Assembly: GCA_009841255.1 (NCBI GenBank)
Contig: VXMD01000082.1
Span: forward strand, 124,001 to 188,000
Reading direction: 5' to 3'
Length of the DNA: 64,000 nt
Origin: Candidatus Poribacteria bacterium
GTDB lineage: Bacteria > Poribacteria > WGA-4E > WGA-3G
Position numbers and translations under genes: made by a program. The notes beneath the pieces were generated by a model, which saw only the letters and a program-made list of their open reading frames with translations, was not told where the DNA came from and did no database searches. Shown piece after piece: positions 43,506 to 52,768 of this stretch. Within the stretch, counting starts at the first letter, position 1. Each line of letters begins with the position of its first letter.

Positions 43506-44330
43506 CTATCTATCAAACATCTGCTCGGCAGCGCGGATCTGTTCCTCAAGATAAGGGATCCCCTCAGCACGCTTTAAGAAAATCTCCAGATAACGACGCA
43601 TCATGAGCGGATCGTCATTTTTTTCATACGCTTGCGCAAGACGATAATAGGCTTCTGCATCGCTGTCATCAAGGGATAAGCCTTTTTCATAGGATTGGAT
43701 GGCGCGCAGAAATTCTCCGTTCTCCTCGTAAGCGAGACCGAGATTAAAATAGGTATCAGCGTCTCCCGCCTCTATTTCGAGGGCAGCCTCGTAGTTTTGA
43801 ATAGCCTCCTGATACATTTCGCGGCCGAGGTAGGCACTCGCCATATTGTAGTAGGCATCGGCAAAAGTTGGCTCTGTCTCAATTGCGCTTTGAAAGGCGG
43901 CAAGCGCCTCCTCGAACTGGTCTGTCATGTCGTAAGCATAACCGAGATTGTTGTAGAAGGCGGGGTTTCCAGGCGATAACTCAAGCGCAGTGTCGAACGT
44001 CTCAATCGCAAGTACAAACAAACCGAGATCGGCGTAAACCAAACCGAGGTTGTTATAGGCGTGATGATGCTGATCATCAAGCGCAATGGCGTTTTGAAAA
44101 GACTCCATAGCATTCTCGTATTCACCGAGTTCACGATAGGCTATGCCGAGTTGAATATACCCTTCCGCATCTGTCGGATTGAGTGCCTGTCCCATTCTGA
44201 GCCTTAACACATCACGTTGAAGCTCGCGCTGCTGTTGCTGCGTTTGATCGGAAGGATTACATCCGGACAGTAAACAGGTTAAGAGCCCTATTACGACAAA
44301 ATACCTAACGTTTTTTAATTTATGTGCCAC
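43506..44330 (-). CDS. TPR lipoprotein
   Basis: This 274-residue protein starts with a lipoprotein signal (VVIGLLTCLLSGC, lipobox Cys at residue 25) and then about six tetratricopeptide repeats (for example AEGYIQLGIAYRELGEYENAMESF and HHAYNNLGLVYADLGLFVLAIETF). It is likely anchored to a membrane outside the cytoplasm and used as a protein-binding scaffold. The start is GTG 44330. It converges with the cytochrome b gene. Confidence 0.85.
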   Translation of the reverse strand: MAHKLKNVRYFVVIGLLTCLLSGCNPSDQTQQQQRELQRDVLRLRMGQALNPTDAEGYIQLGIAYRELGEYENAMESFQNAIALDDQHHHAYNNLGLVYADLGLFVLAIETFDTALELSPGNPAFYNNLGYAYDMTDQFEEALAAFQSAIETEPTFADAYYNMASAYLGREMYQEAIQNYEAALEIEAGDADTYFNLGLAYEENGEFLRAIQSYEKGLSLDDSDAEAYYRLAQAYEKNDDPLMMRRYLEIFLKRAEGIPYLEEQIRAAEQMFDR

Positions 44331-44332
44331 TG

Positions 44333-44362
44333 TCCTGCCCTCCCTTACATTTCGGGCAGATT
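44333..44362 (-). repeat. GC-hairpin variant of leader element A
   Basis: CTGCCCGAAATGTAAGGGAGGGCAG hairpin directly upstream of the TPR lipoprotein gene, as at 658 and 50473. Confidence 0.5.
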
Positions 44363-44444
44363 TTCGGTGAACGCACGACTGAAATAAGGATATGTATGAT
44401 TTTTTAAGAGGTGCTTCACATTCTTCATAACATCAAAAACGTAA

Positions 44445-44530
44445 GCCTGCAACAACGGCGCAGGCGACTCATGGAAATAGAACGCCAAAGCTCAAACTCA
44501 CGTCATTTAACCGCAAGGAATAATTAAAAT
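44445..44530 (+). repeat. Leader element A, full copy, before amidohydrolase start
   Basis: GCCTGCAACAACGGCGCAGGC hairpin, then GACTCATGGAAATAGAACGCC, and the tail TTAACCGCAAGGAATAATTA ending at the ATG. Confidence 0.75.
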
Positions 44531-45364
44531 ATGATTATTGATACACATACACATTTCTACGATCCAACGCGCCCCGAAGGCGTACCCTGGCCGAATCCAG
44601 ATGACGATGTGCTTTACCGAAAGGTGATGCCTGAAGACTACAAAGCACTCGCAGTCCCCGAAGGTGCGACAGGCACTGTCGTCGTCGAGGCGAGCAAATG
44701 GCTTGAGGACAATCAATGGATTCTGGACCTCGCCGCAGATGAACCTTTCATTGTAGGGTTTGTTGGGCATTTAGAACCCGACGATTCGGATTTTGAAGCG
44801 TCTTTGGCAAGGTTTTCCGCGAACCCACTCTTTCGCGGGATACGCCTCGGTGGTGGACATCTACGCGCCATCGGTGACGACACATTTTTAGCCAATATTG
44901 AGAAATTAGCCGCAAACGAACTCGCCTTGGATCTATTGATTAACCCTGAGATGTTATCAACACTGCCCACCTTGGTTGAACATACGCCCGAGATGCACAT
45001 TGTGATCAATCACATCGCAGGCGCGCGAATATCAGAGGAACCCCCCGATCCGGGTTGGGTTTCCGCCATCCACGAAGTCGCTCGCTACCCGAACATCTAT
45101 TGCAAAGTATCTGGACTCGCAGAACACACAGGGCAAATTCCCGCGCCGACAGATGTCACCTATTACACCCCAACGATAGACGTCTTATGGGATGCATTTG
45201 GCGAGGATCGGCTTATCTACGGGAGTAATTGGCCCGTATCCGAACGTTTTGCGCCCTACAACGTCGTGCAACAGATAGTGAACGACTACTTCAGTGCGAA
45301 AGGTGATGCAGTCAAAGCAAAATTCTTCTATCAGAACGCCCAGACAGCGTATCGACTTAAATAG
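44531..45364 (+). CDS. Amidohydrolase-2 family protein (sugar lactonase-like)
   Basis: This 277-residue TIM-barrel hydrolase has MIIDTHTHFYD (His6 and His8 metal motif), VINHIAGARI, and IYGSNWPVS near 229-237, which carries the conserved Asp/Asn region. This set is typical of the family with L-fucono-lactonases and 2-pyrone-4,6-dicarboxylate lactonases. A role in sugar-lactone opening fits the many sugar enzymes in the window but is inferred. The leader A element sets the start. Confidence 0.87.
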   Translation: MIIDTHTHFYDPTRPEGVPWPNPDDDVLYRKVMPEDYKALAVPEGATGTVVVEASKWLEDNQWILDLAADEPFIVGFVGHLEPDDSDFEASLARFSANPLFRGIRLGGGHLRAIGDDTFLANIEKLAANELALDLLINPEMLSTLPTLVEHTPEMHIVINHIAGARISEEPPDPGWVSAIHEVARYPNIYCKVSGLAEHTGQIPAPTDVTYYTPTIDVLWDAFGEDRLIYGSNWPVSERFAPYNVVQQIVNDYFSAKGDAVKAKFFYQNAQTAYRLK

Positions 45365-45508
45365 TTATCAGTTTTTAATGGTTGTTGATTTGTAGGGGTT
45401 GGGTAACCCAACCCTTACGAGGCATCTGTTAAACGATAACCTCTTAACTTATAACTTATAACCACTAATAACCGAAAGTGAGCGCAGCGAACGTACTGAT
45501 AACCATTA
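45362..45508. repeat. Intergenic palindromic repeat B with internal hairpin
   Basis: The TAGTTATCAGTTTTTAATGG and GTACTGATAACCATTAAG ends are inverted repeats. Inside is GGGTTGGGTAACCCAACCC (45387-45419, flanked by GTAG/TTAC), which resembles element C. It lies between convergent genes and overlaps the stop codon of the amidohydrolase. Confidence 0.6.
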
Positions 45509-46075
45509 AGCTACCCAGCGGATAAACTCACCTGCGGGTTGTCGTTTCGGAGCACCGACGTCGGCGGGATACCCCGTATAGAAAAAGCCGATGATGTACT
45601 CTTGGGACGAATCAATTCCGAGCAACTCATACGTCTGTTCTTCGAGCGTAATCCTACCGGTGCTCCACTGCATACCGACCCCGGCATCCCATGCCGCGAG
45701 CTGAACGTTCTGCACTGCACAGCAGGCAGCGGCATAATCTTCCCGTCGACGTTGCTCATCACCCTCCTGTATGCACGAAACGGCGATAATCGTCGGCTTG
45801 GACATGAATTTCTCGTAAGCCAGTTCACCGATTTTTGCGAGATTTTCGGCATCAACGTGGTCGGGTGTATCCTCAATCTTAATCTCGCGGTAGCGGTCTG
45901 CGAGGATTAGTTTTGTTTTTTCACCGATCACGATGAAACGCCACGGCTCGGTGACATGGTGGTTGGGTGCCCATATCCCAAAACTGAAAACCTGTTCGAT
46001 GACATCGTTGGGTATCGGTTCCGGTTTGAACTTAAAAATGGTGCGTCGTGAAAGAATCGCGTCTTTAACATCCAT
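45506..46075 (-). CDS. Nitroreductase-family FMN protein
   Basis: The product has 189 residues. The N-terminus MDVKDAILSRRTIFKFKPEPIP is the classic nitroreductase start with the FMN-phosphate-binding RR. PNHHVTEPWRFIVIGE and a C-terminal GYPADVGAPKRQP follow. The family reduces nitro compounds, quinones or flavins using NAD(P)H. GGAGGG precedes the ATG at 46075. No operon partner is evident. Confidence 0.9.
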   Translation of the reverse strand: MDVKDAILSRRTIFKFKPEPIPNDVIEQVFSFGIWAPNHHVTEPWRFIVIGEKTKLILADRYREIKIEDTPDHVDAENLAKIGELAYEKFMSKPTIIAVSCIQEGDEQRRREDYAAACCAVQNVQLAAWDAGVGMQWSTGRITLEEQTYELLGIDSSQEYIIGFFYTGYPADVGAPKRQPAGEFIRWVA

Positions 46076-46164
46076 AAGTGAATCCCTCCTTATGGGATTT
46101 AATTATACCCTACTGATTAGTTAATTGCAAGATATCGGTTTCCTCACAATTTGACAACTCTGCA

Positions 46165-47613
46165 CTAAGGTGTTACAGGCTTAACACAACGGAAACCGAA
46201 ATCATCGTTTGAAAAATTAGGGGGACCGTAGTCAATATCAGAAATTTTTACGTCTCGAGCAAACCTAATCCAAGAACCACCACGTAATACGCGCGACGAT
46301 TTACGATTAAAAAATCCATTTATAATGTCTGTGACACTATCAGCACCAGCAATTGGATTGCGACCAGGTGAAGTTTTGTAAAAATCGCTGTCAGGCTCAT
46401 CAAGACACCACTCCCAAACATTACCCACCATATCATACAATCCATACCTGTTAGGTGGATAACTACCAACAGGAGTTGTACCGCCAACATTCCTTGCGTG
46501 GTTTGCCTTACTGAAATCAATCGAATTACCCCACGGATACCTTTGATCTGTTAATCCACCACGCGCTGCTTTTTCCCATTCTGCTTGTGTCGGAAGACGC
46601 TTATCTACCCATTTCGCATAAGCCCTTGCACCATGCCAACTCACATTGGCAACAGCATGGTCGCCTTTACCAATAGGATAATTATTTCCACTCCAGTCTT
46701 TCAGATAGTTCCCATCATGATATCTCCAAGGAATATGATCTTTCTGCCACTGTGGATTGGCATCAACAAACATCTTATATTGTGCATTTGTAACCTCATA
46801 TACATCCATGTAAAATGCATCAACGTAGACAGTATGTATCCACTTCTCGCCATCGAATGCCTTATCATTGCTCCCCATTTGAAACTCACCTGCGGGAATC
46901 AAAACCATGTTAGGATCGGATGGACTCAGAAGAATTTGAGCCTTACCAGAAACTTCTACCCCCTGATCAGGTGTTAAAACCTCATCAGCATCAGAGGGAC
47001 TGAAAGGATTTTCCACCTCTTGAAGTATACCGCCTATCATCCTAAAATGCTTCTTGATTGCTTTTTTGGGGTCATGTAAGGGCTCACCTTTTTTGACCTC
47101 CCGCCTAATATAGGTGATAGACACAGTGTCCCTGTGTGTATCAGCCAAAGCGATCTCTTCAATGCGCGCGCGATCTCCCAGACCGACGTCGTCAACAGTT
47201 CGGAACGTCTTTTTATCCACTACATTGAGATCCAAAAAGACACCCGATCCACCTCCCCAGTCAGCTAAAAGCACAAAAATATAGCGATTACTTTCAACAG
47301 TATCCTGAGGGAAGATGGTGTAACTACTATGAGAAGTACGTCCATATATTTCATGTTTTTCAGTCAAGACGATTCGATCAGGATAATGGGTTACGCCTTC
47401 ACCTTCAAAAATCACTTCATCATTCCCATCTCCGCTTGACCACGTAACAATGAAAGTAATTTTGGTAAGTGCTTCCTCCAGAGGCATTCCCAATTCAACA
47501 AAACCCTCAATAGATTCTTTCTGCGGCCCTGTCACAGTCGGCTGTTGCGCAGACACAACTTGCTGGCTCAAGGCGAGTAACAGCAGGCAGATGATTATGC
47601 AAAAAATCTTCAT
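46165..47613 (-). CDS. Secreted SUMF1/formylglycine-generating-enzyme-like protein
   Basis: The product has about 482 residues from ATG 47613 (GGAGA upstream), with a signal peptide (MKIFCIIICLLLLALSQQVVSA). A beta-rich N-terminal domain of about 200 residues has no family I recognise. The C-terminal half is a SUMF1-type C-type-lectin-like fold: MVLIPAGEFQMGSND, DVYEVTNAQYKMFVD, LPTQAEWEKAARGG, YGLYDMVGNVWEWCLD, RVLRGGSWIRFARD. The catalytic Cys pair of true formylglycine-generating enzymes is not evident, so a binding role is as likely. It lies downstream of the prepilin peptidase. Confidence 0.87.
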   Translation of the reverse strand: MKIFCIIICLLLLALSQQVVSAQQPTVTGPQKESIEGFVELGMPLEEALTKITFIVTWSSGDGNDEVIFEGEGVTHYPDRIVLTEKHEIYGRTSHSSYTIFPQDTVESNRYIFVLLADWGGGSGVFLDLNVVDKKTFRTVDDVGLGDRARIEEIALADTHRDTVSITYIRREVKKGEPLHDPKKAIKKHFRMIGGILQEVENPFSPSDADEVLTPDQGVEVSGKAQILLSPSDPNMVLIPAGEFQMGSNDKAFDGEKWIHTVYVDAFYMDVYEVTNAQYKMFVDANPQWQKDHIPWRYHDGNYLKDWSGNNYPIGKGDHAVANVSWHGARAYAKWVDKRLPTQAEWEKAARGGLTDQRYPWGNSIDFSKANHARNVGGTTPVGSYPPNRYGLYDMVGNVWEWCLDEPDSDFYKTSPGRNPIAGADSVTDIINGFFNRKSSRVLRGGSWIRFARDVKISDIDYGPPNFSNDDFGFRCVKPVTP

Positions 47614-47675
47614 ATCTTCTCCATAACTACGGCACACGGCGTGTGCCTGATCGAGATTACAAATCCCTCCTACAA

Positions 47676-48464
47676 TTAATACCATCCCACGAATTGCAAG
47701 TACTTATGCCAGAGGCTATCACCGCACAAAAGTACCAACAGAGCGGCACCTGCGAGGAAGGGACCATAAGGGATCGGGCTTTGGCGGCTTTTTACACCAG
47801 AGGCAATGAGGACAGTCCCGACAATCGCACCGCTGAATGCAGAAAAGGCTATCACCATCGCGAGTTCGGGCCACGCTCCGAGAAACAATCCGATGAGTGC
47901 CATCAGCTTGATGTCGCCACCCCCCATCGCTTTTTTGCGTAAGACAGCACTTCCAATTACGGCAATTAACCATAACATCAGCCAGCCAGCAACGGCACCG
48001 ATGAGACGTGTGAGCAGATACCAAACATCCGCACGTTGATACGCGATCGCGCAGACAATAACCAAACCGAGGATCAACCCCGTCACAATGAGGACGTTTG
48101 GAATAATATAGTGCCTCACATCAATGACAGAAATCGGCAACAATACAGCAATGAAAGTAAGCGCGAGTAGCAGTTCGAGGGTCAACCCGAAGTGGTAGAA
48201 CATGAACAGAAACAGCACTGCTGTTGCCAGTTCAACCAATGGATATACAACGGAAATTTTCGCCTTACAAGACCGACATCTTCCCCGTAAAAGCAGATAA
48301 CTTAAAACGGGGATGTTGTCATAAAAGCTTATGAGTTCATTACATTCGGGGCAAAAGGAGCGGCGTGGCGAATGAATGGATACGTCCGGGAGCGGAATGC
48401 GATAGATACACACATTGAGAAAACTACCGATTGCGGCACCCAACACGAAAATAAAAATCGGCAT
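47676..48464 (-). CDS. Prepilin peptidase (A24 family)
   Basis: This 262-residue membrane enzyme has the N-terminal GSFLNVCIYRIP motif and four zinc-type Cys (38, 41, 63, 66). The two catalytic Asp lie in ISVIDVRHYIIPN and MGGGDIKLMALIG. It cleaves and often methylates type IV pilins and pseudopilins at the membrane. The pseudopilin gene at 48574 lies just upstream on the same strand and is a natural substrate. Confidence 0.95.
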   Translation of the reverse strand: MPIFIFVLGAAIGSFLNVCIYRIPLPDVSIHSPRRSFCPECNELISFYDNIPVLSYLLLRGRCRSCKAKISVVYPLVELATAVLFLFMFYHFGLTLELLLALTFIAVLLPISVIDVRHYIIPNVLIVTGLILGLVIVCAIAYQRADVWYLLTRLIGAVAGWLMLWLIAVIGSAVLRKKAMGGGDIKLMALIGLFLGAWPELAMVIAFSAFSGAIVGTVLIASGVKSRQSPIPYGPFLAGAALLVLLCGDSLWHKYLQFVGWY

Positions 48465-48470
48465 ATTTTT

Positions 48471-48572
48471 ATGGTTAACAGTTGTCGGTTGTCGGTTAAC
48501 GGTCAGAGCATCTCTTTAACCGAAAACTGATAACCGATAACCACTCCTCCGACAACTAACAACCGATAACTC
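48471..48572. repeat. Intergenic palindromic repeat B
   Basis: GGTTAACAGTTGTCGGTTGTCGG and its inverted partners CTGATAACCGATAACC and CGACAACTAACAACCG fold over each other. It fills the gap between the prepilin peptidase and pseudopilin genes. Confidence 0.6.
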
Positions 48573-48573
48573 A

Positions 48574-49008
48574 CTACCACCAATACTTTTCACCGAGACG
48601 CGCGTCCGCATGATAGACTCTGCTGATCTCCGCGACACCGCCGATTCGATATTTTTCGGGGACACGCGGGTGATTTTTCGCAATTCCTACCTTGTAGATA
48701 TTTTGATGGAGAACATAGTTCCCACCCCAAGGTGTCTTCGGAATAGATTCCAGATAGTTCCCACGCCATCCTTCAACACCAGGATCTTTTATCAAGGCAT
48801 CTAAATTTGTTGGATACGCACCGGTGTGCTTGAAGTATTTCTTGATGGCAAGGGCAATGGTTTCGACCTCTATATCCGCCGTGCTCACCTTTCGATATTC
48901 CTGCCATGGTGGGAAAGAAAGTGCCACAATGACAACGGCTATAATAACAAGGATAAGAAGCTGAAGTCGAGTCATCCCGCTGTTTTCGGTAATGTCTTTC
49001 TTTCGCAT
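48574..49008 (-). CDS. Type II/IV pseudopilin (GspG-like)
   Basis: This 144-residue protein has the prepilin site G11-M12 (NSGMTRLQLLILVIIAVVIVAL). A GspG-like globular part follows: IALAIKKYFKHTGAYPTNLDALIKDP and SIPKTPWGGNYVL. Position +5, normally Glu, is Gln16, which is unusual because Glu5 guides assembly and methylation. It sits between an NtrC-type regulator and a prepilin peptidase, suggesting a pilus or type II secretion module under sigma-54 control. Confidence 0.82.
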   Translation of the reverse strand: MRKKDITENSGMTRLQLLILVIIAVVIVALSFPPWQEYRKVSTADIEVETIALAIKKYFKHTGAYPTNLDALIKDPGVEGWRGNYLESIPKTPWGGNYVLHQNIYKVGIAKNHPRVPEKYRIGGVAEISRVYHADARLGEKYWW

Positions 49009-49044
49009 GGGTCTTTTTGGAGAATCGGAGTTCCCTCCTACAAT

Positions 49045-50472
49045 TTAACTCGCAGAACTCGGTCGCGAAATGCCATATCGGTTCATTTTCTTGTACAAGT
49101 TGCTCCGTTCCACCTGTAATGCTTCTGCGGTACGTCGGATGTTCCACTTATTTTCTTCCAAAGCCGCAAGGATGCATTGCGCTTCGGCAGTATCCATCAT
49201 CTTGCTCAGAGCCGTCCCAGGTGTGTAGAGCGGTATCCCCAGAGCAGACTGTAAGGCATCTTGATTCAGAGTTGCACCTGGCGATGAATATGAGGAAGTA
49301 GGTTGAGGTGTCAATAACAAAGCCTCGGCGACATCGGGTGCCATCACAACATTTCGATTTACCATAATCAGGAGACGTTCAACGATGTTTTTTAACTCTC
49401 GGATGTTCCCAGGCCACTTGTAACTTTGAAACACAGTATAAGCCCTTGGATCAATGACTTTTGGATGGGATGCCATATTGAGTTGCAAACGCTCAGCAAA
49501 GTATTTTACTAACATCGGAATATCTTCTGTACGTTCTCGAAGCGGTGGAACGGTAATAGGTACAACATTAAGCCGATAGAAAAGGTCACGTCGAAACCCC
49601 CCCTTTTCAATCTCTTCAGGGAGGTGTTTATTAGTTGCTGCGATAATTCGAACATCTACCGTCCGAATTTGATTTCCTCCAAGACGTTCGACTTCACCGG
49701 TTTCAATGACGCGCAGGACCTTCGCTTGCGCTTTTAAACTCATATCGCCAATTTCATCAAGAAAGATAGTTCCACCGTGAGCGAGTTCAAAACGTCCCTG
49801 TCTTCGTGAATCTGCACCAGTAAAAGCACCGCGTTCATGTCCAAAGAGTTCACTCTCAATGAGTTCATCGGGCAGAGCGGCACAGTTGAGGGGAATAAAG
49901 GTTTTCGCGGCACGTCTGCTCTGTCGGTGGATCGCATTCGCAACAAGTTGCTTACCCGTGCCATTCTCGCCAGAGATGAGAACACCGAGCTTACTCCCCG
50001 CGACCCGTTCAATCTGTGAGCGGAGGTGCGAAATAACAGCACTCTCACCTACCATTTCGTCGGTGGGTGTAATTTGTGATTTTAGAATCTCATTTTCTTG
50101 CGATAAGCGTGATATATCCAAAAACGGCTGAACACTGGAGAGAATTTTATCAATACTAATCGGTTTTGCGATATATCGCTTTGCCCCGAGTTCCATCGTC
50201 TTAACAGCAATTTCAATATCTTGTTGCGCAGACATCATCACCACATTTAACTCTGGATAGCGTTCACGAAGTTTTACAAGCGTCTGAACACCATCCATTC
50301 CATTTTCCATGCGGATATCCAACAGCACAAGATCTACATCGGACTTGACGCACTGTTGCAATGCTGCCTCACCACTCGCCGCTGTGAGAGCTTGGTACCC
50401 GCGCATTTTGAGCCCTTGGGACAACATTTTAAGCGTATTTTTTTCGTCATCTACAATCAGAATGGTTTCCAT
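49045..50472 (-). CDS. NtrC-family sigma-54-dependent response regulator
   Basis: This 475-residue protein has a receiver domain with phospho-acceptor Asp52 (LVLLDIRM), an AAA+ domain with Walker A GENGTGKQLV and the sigma-54 loop GAFTGA, and a C-terminal Fis-type helix-turn-helix (WNIRRTAEALQVERSNLYKKMNRYGI). It activates sigma-54 promoters when phosphorylated. The histidine kinase upstream on the same strand is the likely partner; the pseudopilin downstream is a likely target, as in PilS-PilR systems. Confidence 0.95.
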   Translation of the reverse strand: METILIVDDEKNTLKMLSQGLKMRGYQALTAASGEAALQQCVKSDVDLVLLDIRMENGMDGVQTLVKLRERYPELNVVMMSAQQDIEIAVKTMELGAKRYIAKPISIDKILSSVQPFLDISRLSQENEILKSQITPTDEMVGESAVISHLRSQIERVAGSKLGVLISGENGTGKQLVANAIHRQSRRAAKTFIPLNCAALPDELIESELFGHERGAFTGADSRRQGRFELAHGGTIFLDEIGDMSLKAQAKVLRVIETGEVERLGGNQIRTVDVRIIAATNKHLPEEIEKGGFRRDLFYRLNVVPITVPPLRERTEDIPMLVKYFAERLQLNMASHPKVIDPRAYTVFQSYKWPGNIRELKNIVERLLIMVNRNVVMAPDVAEALLLTPQPTSSYSSPGATLNQDALQSALGIPLYTPGTALSKMMDTAEAQCILAALEENKWNIRRTAEALQVERSNLYKKMNRYGISRPSSAS

Positions 50473-50523
50473 ATTTTTAATTACGGTGCTGGTGCCTGCC
50501 CTCCATTCTATTCTGGGCAGGTA
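50473..50523 (-). repeat. Leader element A, GC-hairpin variant, before the regulator gene
   Basis: CTACCTGCCCAGAATAGA then ATGGAGGGCAGG forms the hairpin, and ACCGTAATTAAAAAT ends at the ATG. Bases 50524-50683 show no gene. Confidence 0.55.
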
Positions 50524-50683
50524 GTTGGTTTTCTCAAACGGATACTCTTAGCGCTGCAGTTAATAGGGAGCAAGTTTAGTCTTCAATGCCCATTACCTAA
50601 TCTTCGGTTTCCAGTTCACTCACCAAGTTCGTGCGCGGTATTAATTCTTCATCCGCCGATGTAGATTCCCCAGAGTGGGTCTC

Positions 50684-52660
50684 TCAGTCATGGGGAAAAT
50701 GGATACGGACAGTCGTGCCTACGCCTTCAGTGCTTTGAAAGTCTATCTCAGCACCGTGCTCCGTGACAATCCTTCTAACAATCGGCACGCCGAGCCCTCT
50801 ACTACTTGCCTCCGACTTTGTCGTGTAATAAGGCACAAAGAGATTCGCCATAGTCTCTTCGGACATACCGTGACCAGTATCTTGAATTTCCAGCGAAATC
50901 GTACCATTAATGGCTGTCGGCTCTCGGCTGTCGGCTGTCGGTGCATAGCGATTGCTATCGCTTTCATCTGCCACCAGATTCTCTTGCTGACTGCCATTTG
51001 GTGTGAAATAGGTTTTAACCTTAAGCAATCCGCCCTCAGGCATCGCTTCAATTGCATTTTTCAGAAGATTGCCAAGTGCTTGTGTAATCTGTTCTGGATC
51101 AACTAAAAGCAGAGGAAGCGGAACTAACTCAGTGCTAACTTTAATTTTTGAGAGGTTTTCAAGCCAAAACTCCTCAGTAGAACCTTGTAGTACCGAGTCT
51201 ACCTGCTCTGAACTCATCGGTGCGATTTCATTCTCCTGCTCAAGGTCCGGTATGTGTCTACCGGTGTACAACGTCAGAACAGATCTCACAATGTCATTCA
51301 ACTGGCTCCATTTCCGCTGGGGCTTTGGCACTCGTGCGAATTGATGGAACTCATCTATGAGTTTACCGATCCGGTCCACTTCTTCAATGACTGTGTCGGT
51401 ACACTCACTGAATATTTGCTCAAAAACTTCAGGATTCGATTTCGCCTGCTGCAGGTTTTCAACAGAGAGCCGAATCGGAAAGAGCGGGTTTTTAACCTCA
51501 TGTGCCACCTGCCGTGCAGCATCCCTCCAAGTCGCAGCACGTTCCGCCGCCATGCGCTCTTCCATGCTTTGCTTCAGGTCCTGTGCCATTTGATTGAATC
51601 CCTCAGCAAGCTGCCCCACCTCGTTATGGGATTGGATTTTAACGCGATGATCAAGATCACCCGCTGCAATATGACCAACTCCCTCACGTAGAACCGCGAT
51701 AGGACGAGTAATCCGACGACTCATGATATAACTGATGAGATAAACTAACGCGAGTCCACCGATACCACTTAAAAGCAGCGTGATCGTAAGTTGCTGCTGC
51801 CATCTCACTTGACGTTCATGCGAATATGCAACGACCAAACCAACAGAAGGCACCTCGCGCGTCATCGTAAAGGGTGAGTTGAAAGGTGTTATCCGAAAAG
51901 CCGTAAAAGCGCGCCCATCGGTCTCTTCCGTTCCCTGTAAAAAGACTTTTTGCTCTGGCAGCCAACTCGGGAGCAATTTAAACCATCCTCTTCCTTGCGC
52001 CGTCTGAGAGGCGAAATTTAACGGTAGCCAATCCTCCCCTGTTGTCTGCGATTCGGTGTCGAAAGATGCTGTGTCCGACATTTGGGACCTTCCTACAAGG
52101 AAGATCGGATGCTCATCTGATTGGATGCTCGTTTGGGTTGTCTCTAACCACGTTTGCAAGAGGCGGCCCCCCGTCACAAATCCCCAATCGCCGGCTTCCG
52201 TTACCTGAACGACATATTGTAGCCCCAAATCGCTCTGTTCGGGAATACTTCTGAGTTGTATATGTCCCTTCTCGTTGTCCGACGGATTATATAGTGGGTT
52301 CCTTCTTCCTACACGTGTATCGGGATATAGCAGTCTTCCGTCCGGAGCACCATACTCTAAAAGATCAAACTCTGGTGCCGGTAGATAACTAAACGGCGCT
52401 CCTCTTTCTATGACATCATGCAGCCTTACATCATTGGCAGTGGCATGGACCTCTTTCTGAATTTGGTTGAGCAACTTTTGATAATTGTTTGAAATCTGGG
52501 CTTGAATCCGCTCAACATAAGTTTCAATTTCCCGTCTAAAAGCGCGCCGAATCAGGAAACTGGTACTCCCAAAGATAACGCCAAACATGACAAGAAAGAC
52601 GAAGCCGTAAGCGATAAATATTTTATCATGGAATCGTAAACCGGAAAGCCTATTCCTCAT
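50684..52660 (-). CDS. NtrY-like membrane sensor histidine kinase
   Basis: This 658-residue protein has a first helix at about 14-34, a 240-residue external sensor, a second helix near 286-309, a HAMP domain, and a HisKA domain with ARQVAHEVKNPLFPIRLS. The HATPase domain is NLLKNAIEAMPEGG, IQDTGHGMSE and SRGLGVPIVRRIV. Between the N and G1 boxes lies an insert of about 30 residues (DSNRYAPTADSREPTAIN) encoded by DNA like the intergenic B repeat. It likely phosphorylates the regulator at 49045. Confidence 0.93.
   Translation of the reverse strand: MRNRLSGLRFHDKIFIAYGFVFLVMFGVIFGSTSFLIRRAFRREIETYVERIQAQISNNYQKLLNQIQKEVHATANDVRLHDVIERGAPFSYLPAPEFDLLEYGAPDGRLLYPDTRVGRRNPLYNPSDNEKGHIQLRSIPEQSDLGLQYVVQVTEAGDWGFVTGGRLLQTWLETTQTSIQSDEHPIFLVGRSQMSDTASFDTESQTTGEDWLPLNFASQTAQGRGWFKLLPSWLPEQKVFLQGTEETDGRAFTAFRITPFNSPFTMTREVPSVGLVVAYSHERQVRWQQQLTITLLLSGIGGLALVYLISYIMSRRITRPIAVLREGVGHIAAGDLDHRVKIQSHNEVGQLAEGFNQMAQDLKQSMEERMAAERAATWRDAARQVAHEVKNPLFPIRLSVENLQQAKSNPEVFEQIFSECTDTVIEEVDRIGKLIDEFHQFARVPKPQRKWSQLNDIVRSVLTLYTGRHIPDLEQENEIAPMSSEQVDSVLQGSTEEFWLENLSKIKVSTELVPLPLLLVDPEQITQALGNLLKNAIEAMPEGGLLKVKTYFTPNGSQQENLVADESDSNRYAPTADSREPTAINGTISLEIQDTGHGMSEETMANLFVPYYTTKSEASSRGLGVPIVRRIVTEHGAEIDFQSTEGVGTTVRIHFPHD
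50905..50972. repeat. Repeat-B-like sequence inside the kinase coding region
   Basis: GGCTGTCGGCTCTCGGCTG followed by TCGGTGCATAGCGATTGC resembles the start of the B repeat at 41580 (GTTATCGGTTCGCATTGC). It stays in frame and adds residues to the ATPase domain. Confidence 0.5.
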
Positions 52661-52667
52661 TTTTTTT

Positions 52668-52768
52668 ATAGTTCTCAGTTCTCAGCTCTCAGCTCTCAGT
52701 TAAGAGGTTCTCGTTTAAGAATTCTCTTGTGACTGTTAACCGATATCTGTTAACTGCCCACCCCTAAA
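52668..52768. repeat. Intergenic palindromic repeat B
   Basis: Tandem GTTCTCAGCTCTCAG units lead into TCAGTTAAGAGGTTCTCGTTTAAGAATTCTCTTG and GTTAACCGATATCTGTTAACTG. It separates pgi from the kinase gene. Confidence 0.55.
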
